NCBI GenBank assembly: GCA_963557065.1
Contig: CAUWCT010000044.1
Location: 7,761 to 71,760, forward strand
Direction: 5' to 3'
From: UMGS1370 sp963557065
GTDB taxonomy: Bacteria; Bacillota; Clostridia; Lachnospirales; Lachnospiraceae
DNA: 64,000 nt
Below are positions 16,375-25,195 of this stretch, one piece after another (the stretch's first letter is position 1; each line of letters starts with the position of its first letter). The translations under genes and the position numbers were made by a program. The notes beneath the pieces were generated by a model. That model saw nothing but the letters and a program-made list of their open reading frames with translations. It did no database searches and was not told where the DNA came from.

Positions 16375-17580
16375 ATGCTTAACAAAAAATCTGTAGATGA
16401 TATTAATGTAAAAGGCAAACGCGTTCTTTGCAGATGCGATTTCAACGTACCGTTAAAAGAGGGCAAAATTACTGACGAGAACCGTCTGGTAGCAGCTCTT
16501 CCGACCATTAAGAAACTGATCGCTGACGGCGGCAAGGTAATTCTCTGCTCCCATTTAGGAAAACCCAAGGGAGAGCCAAAGCCGGAGTTATCTTTAGCAC
16601 CTGTAGCTGTAAGACTTGGCGAACTGTTAGGCCAGGAAGTAAAGTTTGCAGCAGATCCGGAAGTTGTGGGACCAAACGCAAAAGCAGCAGTTGAAGCAAT
16701 GAAGGACGGCGAGGTTGTTCTGTTAGAGAATACCCGTTACCGCAAAGAAGAGACCAAAAACGGCGAGGAGTTCAGCAAAGAACTGGCTTCTCTGTGCGAT
16801 GTATATGTAAACGACGCATTTGGTACTGCTCACAGAGCGCACTGCTCTAACGTAGGCGTTACTCAGTACGTAGATACTGCAGTAGTAGGCTACTTAATGC
16901 AGAAGGAAATTGACTTCTTAGGCAACGCAGTTGAGAACCCGGTTCGTCCATTCGTTGCAATCTTAGGCGGCGCAAAGGTAGCGGACAAGTTAAATGTTAT
17001 CTCCAATCTGCTGGAGAAGTGCGATACCCTGATTATCGGCGGCGGTATGGCTTACACCTTCTTAAAGGCACAGGGCAAAGAGATCGGTAAGTCCTTAGTA
17101 GACGATACCAAGATCGACTACTGCAAGGAAATGATGGAAAAGGCTGAGAAGCTGGGCAAAAAGCTGCTTTTACCTATCGACACTGTTACCATTGCAGACT
17201 TCCCCAACCCGATTGATGCTCCTGTAGAGGTTGAGGTGGTTTCTGTAGACGCTATCCCGGCAGAAAGAGAAGGCGTTGATATTGGACCTAAGACTGCACA
17301 GATGTACGCAGACGCAGTTAAGAGCGCTAAGACCGTTGTATGGAACGGACCGATGGGCGTATTCGAGAACCCGACTTTAGCAGCAGGTACTATTGCAGTG
17401 GCAAAGGCTCTGGCTGAGACTGATGCAACCACCATTATCGGCGGCGGCGATTCTGCAGCAGCAGTAAACCAGTTAGGATTTGGCGATAAGATGACTCATA
17501 TTTCTACTGGCGGCGGCGCTTCCTTAGAGTTCTTAGAGGGCAAGGAACTGCCAGGCGTAGCAGCAGCCAACGATAAATAA
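16375..17580 (+). CDS. pgk: Phosphoglycerate kinase
   Basis: Transfers the acyl phosphate of 1,3-bisphosphoglycerate to ADP. The 401-residue protein has the substrate-binding start RCDFNVPLKEGKITDENR, the SHLGKPKG motif, and the nucleotide-binding GGGDSAAA region near the C-terminus. AAAGGAGCC lies 8 bases upstream of the ATG. It shares the high-expression codon pattern of gap and lies 18 bases before tpiA. Confidence 0.98.
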   Translation: MLNKKSVDDINVKGKRVLCRCDFNVPLKEGKITDENRLVAALPTIKKLIADGGKVILCSHLGKPKGEPKPELSLAPVAVRLGELLGQEVKFAADPEVVGPNAKAAVEAMKDGEVVLLENTRYRKEETKNGEEFSKELASLCDVYVNDAFGTAHRAHCSNVGVTQYVDTAVVGYLMQKEIDFLGNAVENPVRPFVAILGGAKVADKLNVISNLLEKCDTLIIGGGMAYTFLKAQGKEIGKSLVDDTKIDYCKEMMEKAEKLGKKLLLPIDTVTIADFPNPIDAPVEVEVVSVDAIPAEREGVDIGPKTAQMYADAVKSAKTVVWNGPMGVFENPTLAAGTIAVAKALAETDATTIIGGGDSAAAVNQLGFGDKMTHISTGGGASLEFLEGKELPGVAAANDK

Positions 17581-17598
17581 TCAGGGAGAAGCGATACT

Positions 17599-18348
17599 AT
17601 GAGAAAGAAAATTGTAGCAGGAAACTGGAAAATGAACATGACTCCAACCGAAGCGGTTGAGTTGGTAAATACCTTAAAGCCATTAGTGGCAAACGATGAC
17701 GTGGATGTAGTATTCTGCGTTCCGGCTATTGACATCATTCCGGCTATGGAGGCTGCAAAGGGAACCAACATCCATATTGGCGCTGAAAATATGTACTTTG
17801 AAGATCAGGGCGCTTATACCGGAGAGATTTCTCCTAAGATGTTAGTAGACGCAGGTGTTAAATACGTGGTAATCGGCCACTCTGAGAGAAGAGAATACTT
17901 TGCAGAGACCGATGAGACTGTTAATAAGAAAGTCTTAAAGGCATTGGAGTGCGGCATTACTCCAATCATCTGCTGCGGCGAGACCCTGACCCAGAGAGAG
18001 CAGGGCATTACCATTGACTGGATTCGCCAGCAGATTAAGATTGCCTTCTTAAATGTAACCGCAGATCAGGCTAAGACTACTGTTATCGCCTACGAGCCAA
18101 TCTGGGCAATCGGCACCGGGAAGACCGCTACTACCCAGCAGGCAGAAGAGGTTTGCGCAGCAATCCGTCAGTGCATCGGCGAGATTTATGACGAGGCAAC
18201 TGCCAAAGCAATCCGTATCCAGTACGGCGGTTCTGTAAATGCAGGCAATGCAGCAGAACTGTTTGCACAGCCGGATATTGACGGCGGATTAGTAGGCGGC
18301 GCTTCTTTAAAGCCGGATTTTGGAAAGATTGTCTGCTATAACAAGTAA
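17599..18348 (+). CDS. tpiA: Triosephosphate isomerase
   Basis: Interconverts dihydroxyacetone phosphate and glyceraldehyde-3-phosphate. The 249-residue barrel has the active-site Lys in NWKMN, the His in IGHSERR and the Glu in AYEPIWAIGTGK. Length is standard. It is the last gene of the cluster; gpm and eno do not follow, and a strong terminator comes 47 bases after the stop. Confidence 0.98.
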   Translation: MRKKIVAGNWKMNMTPTEAVELVNTLKPLVANDDVDVVFCVPAIDIIPAMEAAKGTNIHIGAENMYFEDQGAYTGEISPKMLVDAGVKYVVIGHSERREYFAETDETVNKKVLKALECGITPIICCGETLTQREQGITIDWIRQQIKIAFLNVTADQAKTTVIAYEPIWAIGTGKTATTQQAEEVCAAIRQCIGEIYDEATAKAIRIQYGGSVNAGNAAELFAQPDIDGGLVGGASLKPDFGKIVCYNK

Positions 18349-18395
18349 GTTGTGTAAGCAGTTAGTTGTTTTCTAACATAAAATATACCTTATGG

Positions 18396-18441
18396 GCGGC
18401 GTTTCTTGTTCCCGGACCGGGAGCAGAAACGCCGCTTTTTC
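18396..18441 (+). terminator. Strong terminator after tpiA
   Basis: GCGGCGTTTCT pairs with AGAAACGCCGC, with a second inverted repeat (CCCGG/CCGGG) inside the loop, followed by TTTTT. It ends the glycolytic cluster just before the convergent LacI-family gene. Confidence 0.9.
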
Positions 18442-18467
18442 AGGTACTCCAATTCTTTCGGTTCGCT

Positions 18468-19463
18468 TCATTCTTTACATTCCCCTGTCGATCCTCTTAC
18501 GATCAGCTTTGCATGCAAAAGCAATGTCCCAATCGATACCTGTTCAATGATGCTTGCCAATGCGGCATAAGCGCTTTTACCCAACTGAATCCGATCCTGA
18601 CGGACAGTTGTGAGGGGAGGGGAGGTGTAGGCGCAGATTGGCAGATCGTCAAATCCGATAATGCTGATATCCTCTGGAATACGGTGTCCAAGCTGCTGGC
18701 ACTGCACCATGGCGGCGTTGGCAATCAGGTCATGGCTGCATATGATGGCAGTAACACCGAGATCTAAAAGACGGGGGAGATGTTTTTCCAGGCATTGGGT
18801 GATGTAGTAAGAACTTCCGGCATAAGTGGGATCGGATTTCAAGCCATTTTGCCTGAGCGCCTGAAAAAATGCTTTGTGCCGTACCTGCATAATATGGGAA
18901 CCAAGAGCATTGCTCAGATAGCCGATTTTCTTGTGCCCCATCTTTTTTAGATAAGAAACAGCCAGTTCCATTCCCTCGGCATTGTCAATGCCGACATAGG
19001 CCATATTGGGGTTGGCAATAATGTAGTTGTCATACAAAACAGTGGGAATCTGGCTTGTGCGAAAATCGTTCATCCAGGGATCGTTCAGGGAAAAACCCAC
19101 GACAAAAGCGCCATGATAGTGATTCTGCAGCATAAAAACATCATAGGGCGTATGTTTCTGCATCTTCTCATCTGTATCAACAATATCTACTGCATATCCG
19201 GCAGGTTCTGCCAGTTGGCGAAAGCCAAGAATAATCTCATAACCGAACTGGTGAGGTTCTTTGTAGTCCATATTTTCTATCAGAATACATATTTGTTTTG
19301 GAACATCTTTTTGCTGGCGGATTTTTGTATAGCCCATTTCTACAGCTGTTTCAAGAACTGTTTTTTGTAAAGTTTCGCTGATGTCTGCAGCTCCGTTTAA
19401 AGCTTTGGAAACCGTACCTTTTGAAATGTTCAGCCGGTTTGCGATGTCCTGCAATGTGGTCAT
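18468..19463 (-). CDS. LacI-family transcriptional regulator
   Basis: A 331-residue repressor with the N-terminal LacI helix-turn-helix (TLQDIANRLNISKGTVSKAL, residues 3-22) and a periplasmic-binding-protein-like sugar domain. ATG at 19463 is chosen because AAAAAAGGAG lies 5 bases upstream and it gives the family's N-terminus; the open frame continues 30 codons further. It is divergent from the maltodextrin operon, which it very likely controls in response to a maltose-type sugar. The shared 254-base gap holds the repeated sites at 19533 and 19681. Confidence 0.92.
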   Translation of the reverse strand: MTTLQDIANRLNISKGTVSKALNGAADISETLQKTVLETAVEMGYTKIRQQKDVPKQICILIENMDYKEPHQFGYEIILGFRQLAEPAGYAVDIVDTDEKMQKHTPYDVFMLQNHYHGAFVVGFSLNDPWMNDFRTSQIPTVLYDNYIIANPNMAYVGIDNAEGMELAVSYLKKMGHKKIGYLSNALGSHIMQVRHKAFFQALRQNGLKSDPTYAGSSYYITQCLEKHLPRLLDLGVTAIICSHDLIANAAMVQCQQLGHRIPEDISIIGFDDLPICAYTSPPLTTVRQDRIQLGKSAYAALASIIEQVSIGTLLLHAKLIVRGSTGECKE

Positions 19464-19532
19464 AATTACTCCTTTTTTAGTTTTTCTTCTATTATATAGA
19501 TAGAAATCAAAAAAAGCAATGTATATCCGGAT

Positions 19533-19552
19533 TGAAGTTTCGAGAAGTTTCA
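19533..19552 (-). promoter_or_regulatory. Tandem GAAAC-type site, copy near the regulator
   Basis: On the minus strand this reads GAAACTTCTCGAAACTTC: two GAAAC units one helical turn apart. The same spacing and flank (GAAAC, four bases, CGAAACTT) recur at 19681-19698 in the opposite orientation. Likely a protein-binding site; which protein is not known. Confidence 0.45.
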
Positions 19553-19680
19553 TAGACGAAAAAATGGTTTATGGAATTTGTATAAAAAGCACAAGAGATA
19601 ACTGTGCAAAACATAGAAATACAAGGGAATATGTATAGAATGATTGACGGAATACAAGGAGAGTGCTATTATCAATCTAA

Positions 19681-19698
19681 CGAAACAATACGAAACTT
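19681..19698 (+). promoter_or_regulatory. Tandem GAAAC-type site, copy before the binding-protein gene
   Basis: Reads CGAAACAATACGAAACTT, matching the 19533 site in unit, spacing and trailing TT. It ends about 10 bases before the ribosome binding site of the sugar-binding lipoprotein, so a bound protein would block the operon or its leader. Confidence 0.45.
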
Positions 19699-19717
19699 TT
19701 TGAAAGGCGAGGGGAAT

Positions 19718-20950
19718 ATGAAGAAAAGAGGATGTGGGATTTTGCTTGCTGTATGCCTGGGAGTCCTGGGACTGACAGGATGCAAAAATGAGGTACAAAG
19801 TGGAACGGGACAGGAAAAGGTACGTCTGATGGTATGGTCGCCGTCGGAGGACCAGTCAAAAGAAAGCGGGGAATGGCTGCAGACTATGTGTGAATCCTTT
19901 GCAAAAGAGAATCCGCAATGGGATATTACATTTGTATATGGCGTTGCAGATGAAGCAACAGCGGCTACCCAGGTTTCTCAGGACCCGGAGGCAAGTGCAG
20001 ATGTATTTATGTTTGCCAATGATACGCTGACAACAATGACGGATGCCAATGCGTTAGCGAAGTTTGGCGGGATATACAGAGAAGAGATTGAATCCTCAAA
20101 CACACCGGAGGTCCTGAAATCACTGACCATGGATGGTGAATTGTACGGTGTCCCCTTCACAACAAATACATGGTATATGTACTATGACAAATCCGTATTT
20201 TCAGAAGAAGATATTAAAAATCTGGAAACCATGCTGACAAAAGGAACGGTGGCGTTTCCATTTACAAACTCATGGAATTTACCGGCATTTTACTTTGGAA
20301 ACGGCTGTACTTTGTTTGGAGACGGAACAGATGAATCCAAAGGAGCGGACTTTGGCGGTGAGAAGGCAGTAGAAGTAACCAACTATCTGATAGACCTTTT
20401 AGAAAATCCCAATTTCAAAATTGATGCAGATGGTTCCGGGATTGCCGGGCTCAGGGATGGAAGCATCAACGCCATGTTCTCCGGGGCATGGGATGCAAAT
20501 AATGTAAAAGACGCATTGGGTGAGAACATGGGAGCGGCGGCGCTGCCCACATATACGTTAAACGGTGAGGAAAAGCAGATGTATTCTTATGCCGGAACCA
20601 AGGCGATCGGGGTAAATCCCAATGCGAAAAATATGGAAGCGGCGGTGAAACTTGCAGTTTATCTTGGAGGAGAAGAGGCGCAGCGGGCACATTATGAACT
20701 GCGAAATGTAGTTCCCTGCCATACAAACCTGTTAAAGGAAGCAGATATTATGGCAGACCCGGTAGTAATGGCGCAAAATGATACATTTAACCGCACTTCC
20801 GTATTACAGCCCTTTGTGGCAAAAATGAATAATTGCTGGGTGCCGGTAGAAAATATGGGCAAAGGAATCCGAAATGGAAGCGTTACCCATGAAAATGCCA
20901 AAGAGCAGACAGAAGCCATGAGTGAAGCGATGAACAGTGATGGGATTTAG
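19718..20950 (+). CDS. Maltodextrin ABC transporter substrate-binding lipoprotein
   Basis: A 410-residue extracellular solute-binding protein of the MalE type. The signal peptide ends in a lipobox, LGLTGC, so the mature protein is anchored by lipid at Cys21. The chosen ATG at 19718 follows GAGGGGAAT and gives a proper signal sequence; the frame opens earlier at 19604 without one. Maltodextrin specificity is inferred from the downstream permeases and starch-degrading enzymes. Confidence 0.92.
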   Translation: MKKRGCGILLAVCLGVLGLTGCKNEVQSGTGQEKVRLMVWSPSEDQSKESGEWLQTMCESFAKENPQWDITFVYGVADEATAATQVSQDPEASADVFMFANDTLTTMTDANALAKFGGIYREEIESSNTPEVLKSLTMDGELYGVPFTTNTWYMYYDKSVFSEEDIKNLETMLTKGTVAFPFTNSWNLPAFYFGNGCTLFGDGTDESKGADFGGEKAVEVTNYLIDLLENPNFKIDADGSGIAGLRDGSINAMFSGAWDANNVKDALGENMGAAALPTYTLNGEEKQMYSYAGTKAIGVNPNAKNMEAAVKLAVYLGGEEAQRAHYELRNVVPCHTNLLKEADIMADPVVMAQNDTFNRTSVLQPFVAKMNNCWVPVENMGKGIRNGSVTHENAKEQTEAMSEAMNSDGI

Positions 20951-20982
20951 CAGCAGGGATGAGAAGATAGGAGAGGTGACAA

Positions 20983-22362
20983 ATGAAATGGTTTACAAAA
21001 CGGGTGGATGAATTTTCTACCCCTTATACGTGTGCAAAGGCAATTACAGAAGGCGGACTGGAGACAAAGCTGTCCATGTTTGTCATGGGACTTGGAAATT
21101 TTGTCCATGGACAGAAAATAAAAGGCCTTTTATACCTGGCTGTCGAGGCGGCATACGTCGTATTTATGATTGTGAACGGGATCGGATTTTTAAGCATGCT
21201 GGGAGGTTTGGGAAGTACGCCCCAGACAGAAGTCTGGGATGAGGCCGCACAGGTGTACCGCTATGTGAAAGGCGATCAGTCTGTACTGATTCTGCTCTAT
21301 GGAGTTGCAACGGTGTTTTTGAGCGTTTTGATGGTTCTGGTATGGAGGGGAGCTCTGAAAAGTGCGTACAAGGCAGAGTGCCTTGCAAAAGAACAAAAAC
21401 ATATCAACACGTTTGCAGAGGATTTGAAATCACTGCTCCATGAAAATCTGCACCGGCTTTTAATGACGCCGCCGATGGTATTTATCTGCGGATTTACGAT
21501 TTTGCCATTGATTTTTATGATCTGCATGGCATTTACCAATTACAGCAAAATTGATAATCATCTGATGCTGTTTGACTGGGTGGGGCTGGAGAACTTTAAG
21601 GTATTGTTTGACGCAGACAGCATTCTTGGAAGCACGTTCTGGTCGGTGCTTGCGTGGACACTGGTGTGGGCATTTTTTGCTACATTTACAAACTATATTT
21701 TCGGAATGATTCTGGCGATTGTGATTAATCGGAAAGATACGAAATTCAAAGGATTTTGGAGGTTTTGCTTTATTCTTTCCTGTGCGGTGCCCATGTTTGT
21801 ATCTCTTTTGATTATGCGTACCATGCTTCAGCCGGAGGGAGCAATTAATGTACTGCTCCGAAATCTTGGGTGGATTGAGCAGGACGCAAGCCTTCCCTTC
21901 TTTACCGATCCTACATGGGCAAGGGTAACGGTGATTGTGGTAAATATTTGGGTCGGCGTGCCATACACGCTGCTGCAGCTTACAGGCGTACTGCAGAACA
22001 TCCCGGCTGACATTTATGAGGCGGCAGAGGTAGACGGCGCAAATGCAATACAGGTTTTCTTTAAGATCATACTGCCGTATATGCTGTATGTTACAACCCC
22101 GTATCTGATTGCTACCTTTACGGGAAACGTAAATAATTTTAACATCATTTATCTGCTGTCGGGAGGCGATCCGGTCGTGGATTTATCTTCTACGGCGGGA
22201 AGTACGGACCTGCTGGTGACATGGCTGTATAAATTGACGGTTGATAAACAGTATTACAACATTGGAGCAGTCATTGGCATTCTGACATTTATCATTCTGG
22301 CGGTGGGAGCGCTGTTTACATATCGCAGAAGCAAATCTTATAAAGAAGAGGGAGGATTCTAG
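20983..22362 (+). CDS. Maltodextrin ABC transporter permease, MalF type
   Basis: A 459-residue inner-membrane permease. The first 160 residues carry two extra membrane segments around an extracellular loop, as in MalF-like subunits. The C-terminal half has six segments and the EAA loop (DIYEAAEVDGANAIQVFFKI) that docks the ATPase. It forms the channel with the next gene's product. RBS GGAGAGGTGAC precedes the ATG. Confidence 0.93.
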   Translation: MKWFTKRVDEFSTPYTCAKAITEGGLETKLSMFVMGLGNFVHGQKIKGLLYLAVEAAYVVFMIVNGIGFLSMLGGLGSTPQTEVWDEAAQVYRYVKGDQSVLILLYGVATVFLSVLMVLVWRGALKSAYKAECLAKEQKHINTFAEDLKSLLHENLHRLLMTPPMVFICGFTILPLIFMICMAFTNYSKIDNHLMLFDWVGLENFKVLFDADSILGSTFWSVLAWTLVWAFFATFTNYIFGMILAIVINRKDTKFKGFWRFCFILSCAVPMFVSLLIMRTMLQPEGAINVLLRNLGWIEQDASLPFFTDPTWARVTVIVVNIWVGVPYTLLQLTGVLQNIPADIYEAAEVDGANAIQVFFKIILPYMLYVTTPYLIATFTGNVNNFNIIYLLSGGDPVVDLSSTAGSTDLLVTWLYKLTVDKQYYNIGAVIGILTFIILAVGALFTYRRSKSYKEEGGF

Positions 22363-22364
22363 GA

Positions 22365-23237
22365 ATGTACGGGAAGAAAATGCATTCGGCAAAAAGAAAA
22401 CGTGCAGTGAAAAATATGATCGTGCATCTTTCGTTGGCTGTTCTGGCAGTAATCTGGGTATTTCCCATTGTGTGGGTGGTATTGACCAGTTTTCGCGCAG
22501 AGAAGGGTTCCTATGTGTCTACCTTCTTACCGCAGGTGTATACGTTGGATAATTACATAAGGCTGTTTACGGATACATCCATTTTAAATTTCCCAAAGAT
22601 GTTTATGAACACGCTGATTATTGCGGTTTGTTCCTGTATTCTGGCAACGTTTTACACATTGTCTGTGTCTTACTGCCTGTCCAGAATGCGGTTTAAAATG
22701 CGCAGGCCCTACATGAATATGGCGATGATACTGGGGCTTTTCCCAGGCTTCATGTCCATGATTGCCGTATATTTTATTCTCAAGGCAATGGGACTGACGG
22801 AAGGGAATATGATTCGGGTGACATTGATCCTGGTTTATTCCGGGGGTGCAGGTCTTGGATTCCAGATAGCGAAAGGATTTTTTGATACAATCCCCATAGC
22901 GCTTGATGAGGCGGCGCTTCTGGACGGCTGCACCAGATGGCAGATTTTCAGCAAAATTACCCTTCCCTTAAGTAAACCCATTATTATCTATACAGTGTTG
23001 ACGGCATTTATGGCGCCCTGGCTGGACTTTATTTTTGCAAAGGTTATCTGCCGGGCAAATTCTGACCAGTACACCATTGCAATCGGTTTGTGGAAGATGT
23101 TGGAAAAGGAATACATTGACAGTTGGTATACCAGTTTTGCGGCAGGTGCGGTGTTGATTTCAATTCCCATCGCAATTCTGTTTTTGTGGATGCAGAAATT
23201 TTATGTAGACGGAGTTTCCGGAGCAGTAAAGGGATGA
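22365..23237 (+). CDS. Maltodextrin ABC transporter permease, MalG type
   Basis: A 290-residue permease with six membrane segments and the EAA motif in PIALDEAALLDGCTRWQIF. It starts two bases after the MalF-type stop, with GGAGGATT as its ribosome binding site inside the end of that gene. The importer is complete except for an ATPase, which the operon lacks. The C-terminus ends GVSGAVKG as in MalG-type proteins. Confidence 0.94.
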   Translation: MYGKKMHSAKRKRAVKNMIVHLSLAVLAVIWVFPIVWVVLTSFRAEKGSYVSTFLPQVYTLDNYIRLFTDTSILNFPKMFMNTLIIAVCSCILATFYTLSVSYCLSRMRFKMRRPYMNMAMILGLFPGFMSMIAVYFILKAMGLTEGNMIRVTLILVYSGGAGLGFQIAKGFFDTIPIALDEAALLDGCTRWQIFSKITLPLSKPIIIYTVLTAFMAPWLDFIFAKVICRANSDQYTIAIGLWKMLEKEYIDSWYTSFAAGAVLISIPIAILFLWMQKFYVDGVSGAVKG

Positions 23238-23239
23238 CA

Positions 23240-25195
23240 ATGAAGAGAACGGCAAAAGAGTGGAAAGACTTATACAGAACAAAAGAATTTGAAAAGGAGT
23301 GCTGCGATGAAAGCGCAGCGCTGGGAATGGAATGTACAGAAGAGGGGACGGTCTTTCGGCTGTGGAGCCCTTTGGCAGAGCGGGTGGACATCTGTTTCTA
23401 CAGAGCAGGAAATGGAGCGGATGCCTTTGAAGTGCATCCCATGAGCCGGATGGAAAAGGGAGTCTGGCAGTATGAGACAGACAGGTATCTTCATGGAGTG
23501 TATTACGATTATCTTCTGCTGCTGGAAGGGGAAGAAATCCGAAGCGCAGATCCTTATGCAAAAGCCTGCGGAGTCAATGGAAGCCGTAGCATGGCAGTGG
23601 ATTTAAAACGCACGGATCCAAACGGATGGGAGATGGACAAAGCGCCAAAAAAGGAATTGGAGCAGATCATTTATGAACTGCATGTGAAGGAGTTTTCCTG
23701 GGATGGGTCAGGCGGATTTCCGAAAGATGTGAGAGGGACTTACAGGGCCTTTACCTGCGAAAATACTACATTGAACGGGGAAGGAACGTTTCCCACCGGG
23801 ATTTCCTACCTGAAAGAACTGGGGGTCAATTATGTGCAGATCATGCCCATGTATGACTATGGTTCGGTGGATGAAAGCGGAAAAACAGAAGGGTTTAACT
23901 GGGGATATGACCCGGTAAACTATAATGTGCCGGAAGGTTCTTATTCTACCAATCCCTTTCTTGGGGAAGTGCGGATTCGGGAATTAAAAGAGATGATTCA
24001 GTCGCTGCATAAAAACGGTTTCCGCGTCATCATGGATGTGGTATATAATCACACCTATTCCCTGGATTCCTGGTTTCAGAGAACGGCTCCCTGGTATTTT
24101 TACAGAGTATGGGAAGATGGGAGCATTTCCAACGGTTCCGCCTGTGGGAATGACGTGGCAAGCGAGAGAACCATGTGCGCCAAATACATTTTGGAATCCG
24201 TGCTGTACTGGGCAGAGGAATATCATGTTGACGGTTTCCGGTTTGACCTGATGGGCCTTTTGGATGTGGATCTGATGAACCGGATACGAAGGGAACTGGA
24301 TGCACGTTACGGCAAAGGGGAAAAGCTGGTGTTTGGAGAACCCTGGCGGGCAGATGAGACGGCAATGGAAGGAAAGGCAGTCCCGGCAGATAAAGACCAT
24401 ATGGGGATGCTGGATGCAAATATCGGGATGTTTTCCGATGACACCAGAGATGCGGTAAAAGGTTCTGTATTTGAAGCAAAAGAGCCGGGATTTGTCAACG
24501 GAATGGAGAAAATGGAAGAAGAGATTCTCCATGGGGTGGGGGCATGGTGCGATGATGAGACGTTGGAAATAAAAGCGCCGTCGCAGATAATTACGTATGT
24601 ATCTGCCCATGACAATCATACCCTTTGGGATAAGCTTTCCGAGACAACCGGGGATGAAAAGCAAAGACAGAAGGAATACCGTCTGGCAGCAGGAATCTAT
24701 CTCACCTGTCAGGGAACGCCGTTTTTTTTGTCCGGCGAGGAATTTGCAAGGACAAAGGGGGGACGGGACAATACCTACAATGCTCCTGTTGAGATAAACC
24801 GGCTGGACTGGAAACAGGCAGAACAGGAACAGGAACTGATAAACTATTATCGGGGACTGATCGCCCTGCGAAAACAGCTGCCGGGATTGTGCGATAAAAG
24901 CGCAAAAGCAGGGGAGAGAATCCGGGTTTTTGGAAAAAAGCCGGGATGTGTCAGCTTTATTGTGGATAATCGGACAAAGAATGAGGAACGCTGGGAAAAA
25001 CTTTGCATCATTTACAATGCCGGTCAAAAAACGGAACCTGTCAGCCTTCCGGAAGGGCCATGGGAGATTCTGGCAGACGGAGAAGACAGCTTCCGGTGGA
25101 ACAGGGAGACAGAGATTGAAGGTGAGGCAGCAGTTTCTCCGGTCAGCATCCTGATATTGGGACAACAAAGACGAAAGGGGCAGAAACGGCTATGA
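23240..25195 (+). CDS. pulA: Type I pullulanase
   Basis: Cleaves alpha-1,6 branch points in pullulan and branched maltodextrins. The 651-residue cytoplasmic enzyme has a CBM48-like N-terminal domain (about 30-150) and a GH13 domain with the type I marker FNWGYDPVNYNVPEGSYST. Catalytic regions are visible as VIMDVVYNHTY, GFRFDLMGLL (nucleophile Asp), LVFGEPW (acid Glu) and YVSAHDNHT. No signal peptide is present, so it acts on imported dextrins. The second of two nearby ATGs (23240) is chosen for its spacing from AAAGGG; it lies two bases after the malG stop. Confidence 0.93.
   Translation: MKRTAKEWKDLYRTKEFEKECCDESAALGMECTEEGTVFRLWSPLAERVDICFYRAGNGADAFEVHPMSRMEKGVWQYETDRYLHGVYYDYLLLLEGEEIRSADPYAKACGVNGSRSMAVDLKRTDPNGWEMDKAPKKELEQIIYELHVKEFSWDGSGGFPKDVRGTYRAFTCENTTLNGEGTFPTGISYLKELGVNYVQIMPMYDYGSVDESGKTEGFNWGYDPVNYNVPEGSYSTNPFLGEVRIRELKEMIQSLHKNGFRVIMDVVYNHTYSLDSWFQRTAPWYFYRVWEDGSISNGSACGNDVASERTMCAKYILESVLYWAEEYHVDGFRFDLMGLLDVDLMNRIRRELDARYGKGEKLVFGEPWRADETAMEGKAVPADKDHMGMLDANIGMFSDDTRDAVKGSVFEAKEPGFVNGMEKMEEEILHGVGAWCDDETLEIKAPSQIITYVSAHDNHTLWDKLSETTGDEKQRQKEYRLAAGIYLTCQGTPFFLSGEEFARTKGGRDNTYNAPVEINRLDWKQAEQEQELINYYRGLIALRKQLPGLCDKSAKAGERIRVFGKKPGCVSFIVDNRTKNEERWEKLCIIYNAGQKTEPVSLPEGPWEILADGEDSFRWNRETEIEGEAAVSPVSILILGQQRRKGQKRL

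Noticed and set aside
23984..25168. A 394-codon open frame on the minus strand inside the pullulanase gene
   Set aside because: It is antisense to a gene with clear GH13 motifs, has no family resemblance and no suitable ribosome binding site. It is a by-product of codon bias on the other strand.
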